Positions 53,170 through 63,831 of a DNA stretch of 64,000 nt are shown here, one piece after another. Both the position numbers and the translations under genes were made by a program. The stretch comes from Prionace glauca (Eukaryota; Chordata; Chondrichthyes; Carcharhiniformes; Carcharhinidae), in the NCBI GenBank assembly GCA_037974335.1, contig CM075760.1, positions 50,240,469-50,304,468 on the forward strand, given 5' to 3'. How positions within the stretch are numbered: position 1 is the stretch's first letter; each line of letters starts with the position of its first letter. The notes under the pieces were generated by a model. The model was not told the origin of the DNA. It saw nothing but the letters and a program-made list of their open reading frames with translations, and ran no database searches.

Positions 53170-54180
53170 TCCGTTCGGAGCATTTATATACTAAATTAAT
53201 ACAACAATGTTTATATTGTGTGGTTCAGTATCGTAATATCATTGAATGACAAGGGGCAATGGGTAGGTTTTCCCTTTTTGAAGATCTGGTGCCAACATTA
53301 CCATTAATCTTCAATTCACAAAAATAAATTAAAATTTCACCAATTATTGTCAGTATTTTATTTGATACAAATATAATGGCAATTTATTTAATATAATTTG
53401 AGATTCAAATGTACTGAGATCACATTGACCTTCCTGTCACCAAAGAATCAAATCTGCCCCAGAATTCAGCGGGAAATGGAATTAAATCAAAGCAAATAGT
53501 AGCAGTTACCCAGCAGCCTCTGCGCTTTATCGCCTTATCATCACACAGAAGCTCCTGATACATAACTGGCGTTATGTATCATTTTTATAATGACTGTAGA
53601 ACTGAAAATATCTGTATCTAATGTGAATTCCCAGAAGCTTAAAATCCCGATTCATTTTATACAGTTCAAGCAAGTAATTGAAAACTTCAAGCTGTCCAGT
53701 CAGTTTCACAGTATTTTAGTTGCCACATTGCTTATTGTTTAGCCTGTTATCTTCACTAATTTGGGTGATGATCTGTTGGGTGATTTTGTAGCACTAGAAA
53801 GGCCACATGTTCCAAATATTACAATCCTCCCTCATCAACCTAAGCATGTTCCCTCTTGCCATCTTGGATTTGAAGAATTACCATCAGCCTGGGGGGAAAT
53901 CAGACTAATCTTTGTGAGGCTCAGTTCATTTGTTCCCCATATGCCGGGGATGGAATTCACCAAGAAAATCTAGAAGGACTAAAGGTTGTAGACTGACTGT
54001 AATGGACAAGCTTTGATTTTTGAAATAGTGAGACACAAATATGTGTATGTAGAACAATAAATTTCAGGACCAGCTGTCGTCGCATTCATCAATCCATTCA
54101 ATGATTCCTCAAAGAAAGCATTCAGATATCCAACTATTATTCATCCGTGCATCAACACAAGAAATTCTTTATATTTTGCA
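53170..54180. other. Intergenic, nothing recognised
   Basis: AT-rich unique-looking sequence. Confidence 0.4.
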
Positions 54181-54184
54181 TAGA

Positions 54185-54450
54185 TGATGGCGCAATATTA
54201 TTTCCAGTGGACCGGCAATCTAGAAATCCAGGCCAGTGATGTGGCAACAAGAGATTAAATCCGACCATGGCAGCTGATGGAATTTGAATTCAATCAAAAA
54301 ATCTTGATTCATACTGACAGCGACCAGGTAAACTTCTCTGATTCCTCATTCAAGGAAATCTGCCATCCCTGTTTGGTCTCACCAAGATGTGACTCCAGAC
54401 AGACAGCAGTATACATAAGTGGGCAATGCCTTTGAGATGCCCTAGCACAT
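54185..54450 (+). mobile_element. tRNA-headed SINE, type 2, decayed
   Basis: 'ggaatttgaattcaatcaaa' and 'caaggaaatctgccatccct' are the body of the type 2 SINE. The tRNA head is barely recognisable. Confidence 0.72.
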
Positions 54451-54454
54451 TAAT

Positions 54455-55820
54455 CAGTTCAAAATATCTTCGGCACATGAAACAAACGTTGCTCGTTTCA
54501 GAGACCTTCGCATCCCATGGAAGAATAAAGTGAAATAAAACACAAATATACATGTTTATGTCATATAAAATATATCACCTCTCTGAATCAACTCTCACAA
54601 TCTGCCTGTATTTATTTCTATCTGTCTATCACAGTGTTTTGTTGTGTTGGAGGGATCATCATTGTTGCTAACAAGGTGCCAGAGAAACTGGATAGCTTTC
54701 TTTTCCTAAGAATTGAGAAGCATTCATATAGGTTTACAAGTTAAAAAAAATAAGTAAGTTGCCTCCAGTACTGTTGCTGGGCAGATTTGATTATAAATAA
54801 ACCCCATTGACAATGCTAAGAGTTTGAAGTTGGCTTGCAGCCAAGTGCTCAGTACTGAGGAAACAGACCTTTGAGTTTCTGAACAAACACACTCAGATGT
54901 TTTCAGTAAACATCTTTGGGTAGTTGGCAGCAGGTTGGACTGCTGCCAAATACTGCATGGGACAAGTTAACGCTAATATGTAAGGATAAAATAGGACTTA
55001 GCCAGTTATACAATAGATGTTTGATTCCCACAAGAAAGTTTTAAATGGCATTCATTCCAAGCAAATATTTTAAGTGAATGCACTGTTCATTATGTGATTA
55101 AACAGTATCCGAAACTTGTAAATTGGCTAGATGCTATTTCATTTGTGTAACTTCAATTTAAATGTCCTTCCAACAATTAAAGCCAGTTTGTGAGCAATTT
55201 CATGAATGCACGAAAGACATGTTGATATCCTCAATCCCACAGTCCAATAGGATCAGTGTAATGGCCCAAAAGTGAGAATATTTAAAACTAAAAGAAAGTC
55301 ATATAACTGCCTTGAACAGCGCGGATTCCTGGAATATTCTCAGTGTTCTGCCCCGCAGTAAAAAGGCAAAGTCTCTTGCACTTGAGTAGTACCATGTTCT
55401 GTTGTGCAGCATGATCTGATTTCGATTATTAAACAGTACCTCTCAGAGCTGCCAATCTGTGAAGAAATGATCAGTTCATAACCTGGTTCAGTGGAAGATT
55501 AAGTATTTATTCTGGTGATACTGTGCAATATGACGCAAAGTCCTGATGTTCTGTGCTCCCAGTACCAGTGAATGTTCGATGGCCGGTGATCAATAAAATG
55601 AGCTGCAATGATCTGGATGTTGACGGAGAACTTTCCTGATCACTGCGTTCATTCTGATTCATTAAATTCTCCGTCAAAAGCCGATTTCAATTTTATATTT
55701 CTCTGTCAACTCAATTAATTATCAGCCAACGAGGCTTCTTTTACCGTTAATTTTCACAGGGTTAAGGAGCAGTTGGAGAAATATAAAGTGTAACATTGTA
55801 TCATAGATTTTCTTTTATGA
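54455..55820. other. Intergenic, nothing recognised
   Basis: No gene, RNA or repeat signature found. Confidence 0.4.
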
Positions 55821-55824
55821 ATTA

Positions 55825-56125
55825 ATTCGTGGGAGGCACAGTGCCATAGTTCTTTGCACTTCTACCAGGGACCCGGGTTCAATTACCGGTTTGGGTCTGT
55901 ATGAAGTCACTGTCTGTGCAGTATGCACATACTCCAATTGTCTGCCTATTTACTCATACGGCCCAAGGATGTGCTGCTTAGGCTGATTGGCGATGATGAA
56001 TTGTCCCATAGTGTCAAAGGAATTCGCAGACACTATACATGGGGTGATGGGTATAGGTGGGAATGGTGTCGGTGCGGGCCCGTTAGGTAAAATGGCCTCC
56101 TTCTGCATGTAGAGATTCTACGGAC
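55825..56125 (+). mobile_element. tRNA-headed SINE, type 1, decayed
   Basis: B-box-like 'gggttcaattacc' (about 55876), body 'cactgtctgtgcagtatgca', end 'aatggcctccttctgcatgt' with 'gattctacgg'. Confidence 0.8.
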
Positions 56126-56129
56126 ATGG

Positions 56130-56290
56130 GTACTGCTAGATGTTCAGCATTTATTGCCCACCCTTTGTCCGAGGGCAGTTGAGAGCCAACTACATTGCTG
56201 TGGCTCTGGAATTACATGTCGGCCAGACCAAGTAAGGACAGGCTGGATGGCCTGCTTCTGCTCCTATTGCTTATGTTCTTATGTTCTTGT
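56130..56290 (+). repeat. Composite of SINE and LINE tails
   Basis: Antisense type 2 SINE/LINE 3' end (56140-56230, 'agcatttattgcccaccctt') joined to a family B LINE tail (56238-56288) with two TTCTTATG-type units. Confidence 0.65.
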
Positions 56291-56510
56291 ACGGTGAAAA
56301 TTATTGTTTCTTGCGCGCCATACAGAGAGAGCAGACCGTACATAGAGAAGGAAATTAGAAAGTGCAGAGAGGACAGCGTTGCAGTCAAAGCTAGGGTGTA
56401 GAGAAAGTTCAACTTAACGCGAGGTAGATCCATTCAAAAGTCTGATTTCAGCAGAAAGAAAGCTGTTTTTTAATCGGTTTGTACTTGTTTTCATCCTTTT
56501 ATATCTTGTT
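56290..56510. repeat. Dispersed repeat of unknown class
   Basis: Starts at 'aaattattgtttcttgcgcg' and runs to 'aatcggtttgtacttgtttt'. It resembles a repeat I recall as common in shark genomes. Class unknown. Confidence 0.4.
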
Positions 56511-56601
56511 CCCAATGTAAAAAGGTGAGAGAGTGTGTTTGGGGCATGTGATGTTTTATTTTCATTATTTCTTTTAATGCATTTTTACAAGTATCGAATC
56601 G

Positions 56602-56811
56602 GAGGTTTTGTTGACTCAGCCATAGGCACAAACCGGGCGTCCCTGAGGCTCCCTGAGACTGAACTGTAAAGACAACGCGTTGAATACTGGCAGCAACTGG
56701 ATGGCCTGTGTCCCACAGGTCCCTGAACAGTGTTTGTAGTGTTTCTTTCAGTACGAAAGTCTTGGATCAACCTACAATTTCTCTGCCCCAGGGAGTCAGA
56801 ATCTATTTACT
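56602..56811 (+). pseudogene. Ig heavy-chain-like V segment relic (IgVH / TRDVH-type)
   Basis: One frame of 70 codons, interrupted by three stops, reads EVLLTQP.AQTGRP.GSLRL, then NCKDNALNTGSNWMACVPQV, then PEQCL, and later GSTYNFSAPGSQ. Position by position this follows the cartilaginous-fish Ig heavy V framework (VVLTQPEAETG..GGSLRLTCK, ..WM.WVRQ.PG.GLEW, ..YAPG.QGRFT). The stops fall where that framework has glutamate, glycine and glutamate codons, each a single-base change away, and two tryptophans have become cysteine. An acceptor-like 'ttttacaag' precedes it. Framework 3, the second cysteine and the RSS are missing; the copy ends near 56811, just before a foldback insertion at 56824. 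The TCR V exons here start differently and lack this motif set. Confidence 0.8.
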
Positions 56812-56823
56812 CCACCCAAATAA

Positions 56824-57072
56824 ACCTCAAACAAAGTAAACAGAAAATACTGGAAAATCTCAGCAAGCCTGGCAGCATCTGTAAGGAAAGAGAAGAGCTG
56901 TCTTTTCGAGTCCACACGACCCTTTGTCAAAGCTTCGTCAAAAGGTCATCTAGCCTCGAAACGTCAGATCTTTTCACTCTTCGCTAATGTTGCGAGGCCT
57001 GTTGAGATTTTCCAGAATTTTCTCCTTTGGTTTCAATTCCAGAATCCGCAGAATTGCTTTTATACCTCAAAC
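56824..57072. mobile_element. Foldback element, family 2, with 9-bp target duplication
   Basis: 'acctcaaac' at 56824-56832 and 57064-57072 flanks inverted arms ('cagaaaatactggaaaatct' left, 'gagattttccagaattttct' right) of about 100 bp at moderate identity. It lies directly behind the IgVH-like relic. Confidence 0.78.
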
Positions 57073-57079
57073 GATATTT

Positions 57080-57800
57080 TCTCTTTGGAAATAACTGAAC
57101 ACTGAAGATTCCCAACTTTCTCCTGTCTGTCCTACAAAGACCCCAGTTCCACTGTGATGAAAATGACTCTTAGCCATCACTGAAATTGCCGAACAAGCTA
57201 TCCACTTGTATCAAAGCTGCTGTAGAAAGTCAAACAATAAAATGATCCAGAGGGTAAGTTCAACAATGTGGTTCACAATCCCCTTCTCAGCATGGACAAT
57301 TAATGTTGATTTTGACAGTGATGCTCACATCTAAACGATCAATAAAAACAGAGTAAAATGCTGCAGATTCTGGAAATCTAAAACTAAAACAACAAAAATG
57401 CTACTCAGCAGCTCAATGGGCATCAGCAGAGAGAGAACCTGATTCTCATTTAAGATCGATGCCAGGATGCAAAATCTTTTGATATAATTATGAAAAGCTA
57501 GGCTGTTCTGCCAAATATCCTACCCAAATCCTCATTCTCAAAATTAAATCGTAAATTTACTGGCCATTTACCACATCGCGGTTTGTAGGAGTTTGTTGTA
57601 CGCAAATTATCTGGTATATTTCTAACATTATCGCAGTAACTAAATTCAACAAAGGTACATCAATGAGCTTTAAGAACTTTCGGATGACATGATGTCGGGT
57701 AAAGTGTTCTATAAATGCAAGTTCCACCAAAATGATATTTGTAATTCTTTGAAAGCTCTGAGATTAATGGGTATATAACGATTCTTCTGCCTGATCATAG
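57080..57800. other. Intergenic with a partial foldback-2 fragment
   Basis: Bases 57345-57440 ('gagtaaaatgctgcagattc') resemble one arm of foldback family 2. No gene. Confidence 0.45.
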
Positions 57801-57807
57801 CAGCATC

Positions 57808-58262
57808 AAATAATAGAATCTCTACAGTTCAAAAGGAGGCCATTTGGTCCAACAAGTCTGCAGCGGTTCTCCGACAGAGCATCCTGCCTGGGCCCAGCCT
57901 TCACCCTATCACGATAACGACGCATATTCACAGGCTAATCCCCTGAACCTACACATCTTTGGACACTAACAGGAAATTTAGAATAGACAATCCACCTTGG
58001 GCCTGGGAAGGATGCTTTGCTGGATAGCTGGTGCAGATCTAATGAACCGAATGGTCTCCTTCTGCACTGTAGTGATTCGATGATCCTACGTTGCATTGGA
58101 GGATAAGGGACAAATTATCATAGCCAATCTACCTAACATTTACATCCTTGGACTGTGGAAGGAAACGGAGCACTCGGAGGAAACTCACACATGGATAGGG
58201 GTAGAATATGAAAATCGCACACACTCACCCAAGGCTGGAATTGAATCCGTTTCCCTGTCGCT
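57808..58262 (-). mobile_element. Type 1 SINE copies, rearranged
   Basis: Antisense SINE tail (57810-57990), a plus-strand tail (about 57995-58075, 'ggtctccttctgcactgtag') and an antisense body (58090-58262, 'cttggactgtggaaggaaac') lie side by side. At least two copies are involved. Confidence 0.7.
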
Positions 58263-58269
58263 TGTTTAT

Positions 58270-58319
58270 CTCTTAGTGATAACCACACTGGTTATCACCA
58301 TACTGGTTATCACTAAGAG
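58270..58319. repeat. 16-bp perfect inverted duplication
   Basis: 'ctcttagtgataacca' (58270-58285) and 'tggttatcactaagag' (58304-58319) flank an 18-nt loop that repeats 'ctggttatcac'. Confidence 0.93.
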
Positions 58320-58329
58320 GTTCTTCCTT

Positions 58330-59560
58330 TGTGTGAATGCGATCACTATTTGTGACAGGAATACTTCAGATATCAGATTTGTCTTTTAAAATTTAACTTG
58401 TCTATTTAAACAGATGAAATCCTCAATAAAATTAACATTCAGTGGAATATCTATCTGTTCACAGATGGTTTATTAATTGTGACATCAGAACTTTCAGAAC
58501 TAATTCTGAAATGAAATGTGTGATTTTCTTTTAATTAAATATAACTGGTGGAATGAATGTTCAAAACGTTTCGATTCATTTTGAACCAACTGTTAAAATT
58601 CTTAAAATAAACCGCTATTTTGATCAACAAGTGACGGTTTATCTGGTTTTGCTGTCATGAACATTTCATTGTAAACAGTGAGGTATTTATGTAAATAAAT
58701 ACAAAAATAGTAATTCCAAATTAGATGTTGACTGACAAAAACACAACAAATATTTCCCCCACGAACACAGCACAGAAATAGAGACAACCATGCAAATCAA
58801 TCAACGGATTCCAGTAATGGTTGCTTTTCAACATTATTTATTCATCAGTTATGTGAGGAAAAACAATCATGATGATATCTATGTTCAGAATTAGGAAATA
58901 TTCCCTCTGATCCCGAAATATAATGACATGGCAAATGTGTTCATGGAAATATCCCGTGTTTCATCTCTTTTCCTGTCTTTCTCTTGTCTGGTTCTGTGTT
59001 TTGTCTCTTCACGATGGTTCATCTTCTTCACTCCACAGCATAAATTCAATGTCTGCCTAATGTATTCTCTCAGCCAGAGTTATAGGCTTCTAAAATAACG
59101 TAATTCAATTAATTGGAATCCGTCAGTGAGATTTATTCTCAAAGATTTCTTGAGCATTCTATGATTTTGAAATGCTCGATATATTTCATTCTGTATCTAA
59201 CCTCGGCTGTACCTAGTGATAAGGATTCGATGTGGCACTACCGAAAGATCGTTCCTTATATTTAGCCGGTGCTATACCTGTCCTTAGAGTATTTGACTGG
59301 ACAGTGACAAGGAATATTTACTCTGGATCTAAACTCACTGTACTTGTCTTATGAATGTTTGATTTGACTTTGTCAAGGAAGATTTAATCCTTATTTAATC
59401 CCTGTCGTAACTGACCTGTACTGTAACACAAAACAGTGTTTTGTGGAACTGTGTAGACGGTTCTTTCCCCAACATCGAACACTAATTTAAACCTGCCTCC
59501 CGAATCTCTGAAGGAAGAGTGCAAAAGAGGTTTTACCTAGAAGAGAGTCCATGCTCTTTC
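58330..59560. other. Intergenic, nothing recognised
   Basis: AT-rich unique-looking sequence. Confidence 0.4.
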
Positions 59561-59564
59561 TGTC

Positions 59565-59743
59565 TCCATTTTGTTTGACAACACCAGGTTTTAGTCCAAC
59601 CTATTTATTTGATAATATACTTACAAGCTTTCGGGGTTAGCCCCTTCGTCAGGTGAATGAAGAGTTCTGGCCTCAGACAGACTTTTTACTGTGTTTACGC
59701 CAGTCCAACGCCGGCATACCCACATCATGTCCATTTTGTTTGA
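59565..59743. mobile_element. Palindromic retroposon family 1, half-length copy with 14-bp target duplication
   Basis: 'tccattttgtttga' is perfect at 59565-59578 and 59730-59743. The element between (about 151 bp) has one arm ('ggttttagtccaacctattt', 'tcgtcaggtgaatgaagag'), a loop, and the end 'acgccagtccaacgccggca'. The second arm is mostly absent. Confidence 0.92.
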
Positions 59744-60088
59744 ACAGACTTTTACAGAGAGTTTCATTCTGTTTCTAGACAGTGTACTGTTCTGGGAATA
59801 TTTGATTTGGAAAGTATAGAGGGAGATTCACTTTGTATCTAAATCATGCTATTGCTGCCTTGGGAGTGTTTAATTTGGCAATGCAGGGGAAAGGTTGCAT
59901 TCTTCAGGTAACCCCATCTTACTCCTGTCCCGTAACTTTTTAATGGGACGGCCGTCTCTACAAATGTCATGGGGATTTATATTACAGTAAACGTACCCTG
60001 TGTCAGCTTCTATTATGAGTCCATGGCTTTGTTTATTTTTCACTAGACCCAAACTCTTAACATATTGCATGTAGAAATTTACATTGCC

Positions 60089-60324
60089 TGTCTCTACTCA
60101 TATTAAACTAGACGTTTTATCTATTTGTACTAAATTAGACGTAATCTCTGTTTATATTAAACTTCACAATGTTTCTGTTTATCTTAAGCTAGATGTTGTC
60201 TCTATTTATATTAATTTAGATCTGTCTCTGCTTGTTTTAAACCAGATGAAGTCTTACTTTTGCAATTGACCGTGTCCACGTTTATATTGCATTGGACGTG
60301 GTCTCAATTTTTACTGCGTTGTTC
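60089..60324 (+). repeat. Minisatellite, about nine units of 26-27 bp
   Basis: Units such as 'tgtctctactcatattaaac' plus 'tagacg' repeat with 24-28 bp spacing. Units 1-6 are the clearest and units 7-9 diverge. Confidence 0.82.
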
Positions 60325-60497
60325 AATGACAGTAACGATGAAAGTGGTTGGGAGAACATAATTCTCTGCATCCTTATGTAAGTGCAAACTCTATGAGGTT
60401 TTGGGCACTGGAAAAGAAGATGCGATATCTAAAATCTACTTCTGCTGTCTGCATTGAAAATGGACACCAAGTCCTGTGTAGCAGCACTGTCAACAAG

Positions 60498-60592
60498 AAC
60501 AAAAACAAAGAAAATTACAGCACACGAAAAGGCCTTTCGGCCCAACAAGACTGCACCAACCAAACACTGTCGATCTAATACTGCACATTTCT
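60498..60592 (-). repeat. Fragment of the dispersed repeat at 17960
   Basis: 'gaaaattacagcacacgaaa' and 'ggcctttcggcccaacaaga' match the start of 17960-18255. Confidence 0.65.
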
Positions 60593-60602
60593 GGTAGCAA
60601 AG

Positions 60603-60877
60603 TAGTTAGCACTGTCTGTGTGGAGTTAGCACATTCTCCTCGTGTCTGCGTGGGTTTCCTCCGGGTGCTCCGGTTTTCTCCCACAGTCCAAAGATGTGTG
60701 GGTTAGGTTGATTGGCCATGCTAAAAAATTGCCCTTAACGTCCTGAGATGCGTAGTTAGAGGGATTAGTGGGTAAATATTGGGGATATGGGGGCAGGGCC
60801 TGGGTGGGATTGTCGTCGGTGCAGACTCGATGAGCCGAATGGCCTTTTTCTGAACTGTAGGGTTTTTATGATTCTAA
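60603..60877 (+). mobile_element. tRNA-headed SINE, type 1, with an internal deletion of the B box
   Basis: 'agttagcactgtctgtgtgg' joins the A-box region straight to the body, removing the B box. The remainder is well preserved to 'gaactgtagggtttttatga'. Confidence 0.88.
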
Positions 60878-61172
60878 CTAGGGGTCATAGTTTGAAGAAA
60901 GAGGAGTTAGCCTATTAGAACTGAAATGGGAAGAAATTTCTTCAGCCGAAGGGTGGTGAATGTATAGAATTCACTACCACTATTTGAGACTAAAACGTTT
61001 TCCGATTTCAAGAAGAAAATAGATCTAGCTCTTGGGACTGAAGGGATCAAAGCATATGAGAGGAAAGAGGAATCAGGATATTAAATTTGATGATCAACCA
61101 TGTTCAAATGAATGGCGGAGCAGGCTCGATGGGCTGAATGGCGTATTCCTGCTTCTATGTGTCTAATTCCTC
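60878..61172 (+). mobile_element. LINE 3' end relic, plus strand
   Basis: 'gggaagaaatttcttcagcc' (the FFTQRV-like position), then the tail 'aatggcggagcaggctcgat' and 'tcctgcttctatgtgtct'. Confidence 0.75.
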
Positions 61173-61545
61173 CTGGAATTTTATTAGTTTCTGTGAGATC
61201 TCGTCTCACTGTTTTGAACTCTTTAAATAGAATTCTAACTGATTCATTCTCTACTGAAATGACAAAACTAACATCCCAAGAAACAGCCTGGTAACCCTTC
61301 TCTGCAATCCCTCTGTAGCGAGGACATCCTTTCTCGGATGAGGACGTCAAAGCTACACAAAATACTCCAGGTGTGGCCCCACAATGCCCGATAGAATTGC
61401 AGCAAAACATCCCTATTCCTGTACTCAAACCCTCTTGCTATGAAGGTTAGCAAATCATTTTTCTTCTTTACTGCCTGCTGTAACTGCACGTTTACTTTCA
61501 GCGACTCACACGCGAGGACATCAGGTTCTGGCTGAGCATCCATCT
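61173..61545 (-). mobile_element. LINE coding relic, minus strand, tail-to-tail with the previous one
   Basis: On the minus strand: KNDLLTFIARGFEYRNRDVL, LQFYRAL and a decayed C-terminal part. It corresponds to NGMLAFIARGIEYKSREVLL of family B at lower identity. Confidence 0.78.
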
Positions 61546-61596
61546 CTCACATGCTCTATCACTTTGGGGGGATAAGAAACTTCGAGCCCAAATTTT

Positions 61597-61732
61597 GAAA
61601 TCAAAGTTTAGTAAAACTACCAAGATCACTGAGGTAATGATTAACAAGGTCCTGATCTCCGACACCGCTGTGTATTTCAGTGCCATGAGTCCCCACCCTG
61701 CTGCAGAGATGTCGCGGGTCCCAGTCAAAATT
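61597..61732 (+). pseudogene. TCR V-segment framework 3 stub with degenerate 23-RSS
   Basis: The frame reads KSKFSKTTKITEVMINKVLI then SDTAVYFSAM. This is the end of a TCR V domain in which the invariant second cysteine is serine. Heptamer CACCCTG (61694-61700), spacer of 23 bp, and nonamer gtcaaaatt (61724-61732) have decayed. LINE sequence ends about 50 bp upstream, so the first two thirds of the exon are gone. Spacer and 3' flank resemble the stub at 34741. Confidence 0.78.
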
Positions 61733-61859
61733 CCACAGCGACAACTCCAGAGACTGAGCAGCAGAGGGCGCTCTCACACCGATGAAGAGCAGCAATAATT
61801 CGCTCAGCGGTGTGAGAGCCACAGGGATCTTTCTCAACCTGCAAATAATACAAAACACA

Positions 61860-62220
61860 ACAATAGATTGTGAGGTCCAATCGCAGAACTGTATTACTTT
61901 ATGATTTCAATTCGCAACACATTAAAAATAGATTGCACAAGTACATCTGTGGAATCTTAATTGTTTACATGTTAATTGTCCTTTTTCCTTTCAATTCATT
62001 TTCCCACTCTTTTCCTTCCTGCCTCCAGTTTCCATTTTTCACTTGTAATTGCTTTGTTTTTTTTCCAATATTAGTTCAACGATTCAGAATCTGATTTTCT
62101 GCTCGGCATCTTAATCACTCCGGCAAAACTCCACTGAGCCACAAAACGAAGCTATCAGGCCAGGCCAATGAATAACAAAGATTCTCTCCCTTTCTTTCCA
62201 CCGCCATCGGAACATTTCTT
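61860..62220. other. Intergenic, nothing recognised
   Basis: AT-rich, no signature. Confidence 0.4.
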
Positions 62221-62224
62221 CGAA

Positions 62225-62472
62225 TACGCACCACTGGGTGGCACTTTGCCTCACAGCGCCGGGGCCTCTGGTCACTGCCTATGTGGAGTTTGCACTTTCT
62301 CGTCTGGGTTCTCCGGTTTCCCCTCACAGTCCAAAGTTAGGTTGATCGGCCATACTAAATTGCCCTTTAGTGTTAGGGAAACTAGTAGGGACTATGGGGA
62401 CTGGGCCTCGGTGTGATTGCGAAGGATGTAGACTTAATGGGCCAAATAGCCTCCTTCTGCACTGTTTGCAAT
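62225..62472 (+). mobile_element. tRNA-headed SINE, type 1, head decayed
   Basis: 'cctcacagcgccggggcctc' is the end of the head, followed by the body and the tail 'atagcctccttctgcactgt'. Confidence 0.8.
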
Positions 62473-62474
62473 GG

Positions 62475-63540
62475 TAATTTAAATACTTGAACCCAATTTG
62501 CTTCAATGTTTTGAAGAAGATAAAGTGGTCAATAATCATTACAAAAACACCCGCATTGTAGCAGGATTGGAGCCTGATATTGATCAGAGGCCAGAGCGAG
62601 TGAGAGAAGGTGTGTCTGATGTGGAAAAGGATATGAAAATGTGAATGAAAACCCATTGTGAGAGCTGTTTTCTGAATTATTACACTGTAATCATTTCAGC
62701 ACCATATTCATTTCTTTTATGAATGGAAGTGACACCGAAAAGATTTTCCTAGCCGGCTGGTATTGAATTGTAGGTAATGAGGACAAGCTTTACATATCCT
62801 CAGGAGACTGTTTATCTGCTGTCTGAACTTTGCTCTCGTGTTTTGAACACACGGTTGTGGAGTTACTAGAAGTGCTGACATTATTATCTCTTAAACAAAT
62901 TCCAAATTCCGAGGGTCATGGCTCATTGAATACACGATAACTAACCCGATTGAAGTTAGTAATTTTAAACAGAGGTGCCATTGAGAGACGTTACATTAGA
63001 GGAAATGTGAAACCTTCAAGATTGTTCCACAGAATGTACAGTGACAACCAGTACCTTTGTCCAATGCGGCAGGTATACTTTTTAAGCATATCGTCACAAA
63101 CACATATCCCTTCCTTTGAACTATGTTGGGAAGGATTCCGTAGCTGATTATCAGACCCGCTGAACGGCGGTAGAACCGCTCCTTCCTTGAATTGGGAGGT
63201 TCTCTTCGAACGGCAGGATCGCTGACAATGTGATGAGTCAATCAAACACTCCGACATAAAATGCAATAAGTGTTCAATAATTGTCTCAGTGTTTCATGAG
63301 GGAAATCTCGCAGTCAAGGCTGAGCCGATGGTAAAGCTTAAACGGACTGATCCTGAATGAACCAAATCCTGGAGCAAGCCTGAGTTTGACGGTCACAATA
63401 ATCAGAATCGGGTTTAACTGTCACCATCTGCTGTGGAAAACGGAAATATTCCTTCCATAAAGCACTGACTGTTCCCCGGCTCTGAGTGTTTCCAACCATT
63501 GGCAGCCAGCCACTGGCAGCCAGCTCACCAGCCTGCCTAT
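62475..63540. other. Intergenic upstream of the right-hand V leader
   Basis: No gene or repeat recognised. The last part leads into the V promoter. Confidence 0.4.
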
Positions 63541-63561
63541 TCTCAATGTCACTGGGAACAT

Positions 63562-63570
63562 CAGGAAGTG
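63562..63570 (+). promoter_or_regulatory. Ets-type site in TCR V promoter
   Basis: CAGGAAGTG lies in a conserved block 109 bp upstream of the leader ATG and matches the site at 37616-37624. Confidence 0.6.
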
Positions 63571-63670
63571 AAGTGAAAACATCCTGAGACTCACAGCAGA
63601 TTACTGAGGGCGGGGTTTAGAACATGTCTTCAAAATCCCCAACTCCTCTTCCACAGAGCAGACAGAGACA

Positions 63671-63716
63671 ATGCGGCTGCTCAGCATCTGGGTTGTGTGG
63701 GCAATATTTCTGACAG
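63671..63716 (+). CDS. TCR V gene leader exon (partial gene)
   Basis: The exon encodes MRLLSIWVVWAIFLT and ends in a GT donor (63717), at the same phase and nearly the same sequence as the leader at 37727. Promoter blocks are shared. The V exon is not in the window. A LINE enters the intron 115 bp later and runs off the end, so it is not known whether a V exon follows. Confidence 0.82.
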
Positions 63717-63831
63717 GTAAATGTGGACCAAACACATTTCAACTTTGTTTTTTACATTTTTGAAACATGGTGTAAAACAAAATTTTCAACAGGCGCCGGT
63801 CAGATCTTTTTATATCTTTTTTATCTTTTTA

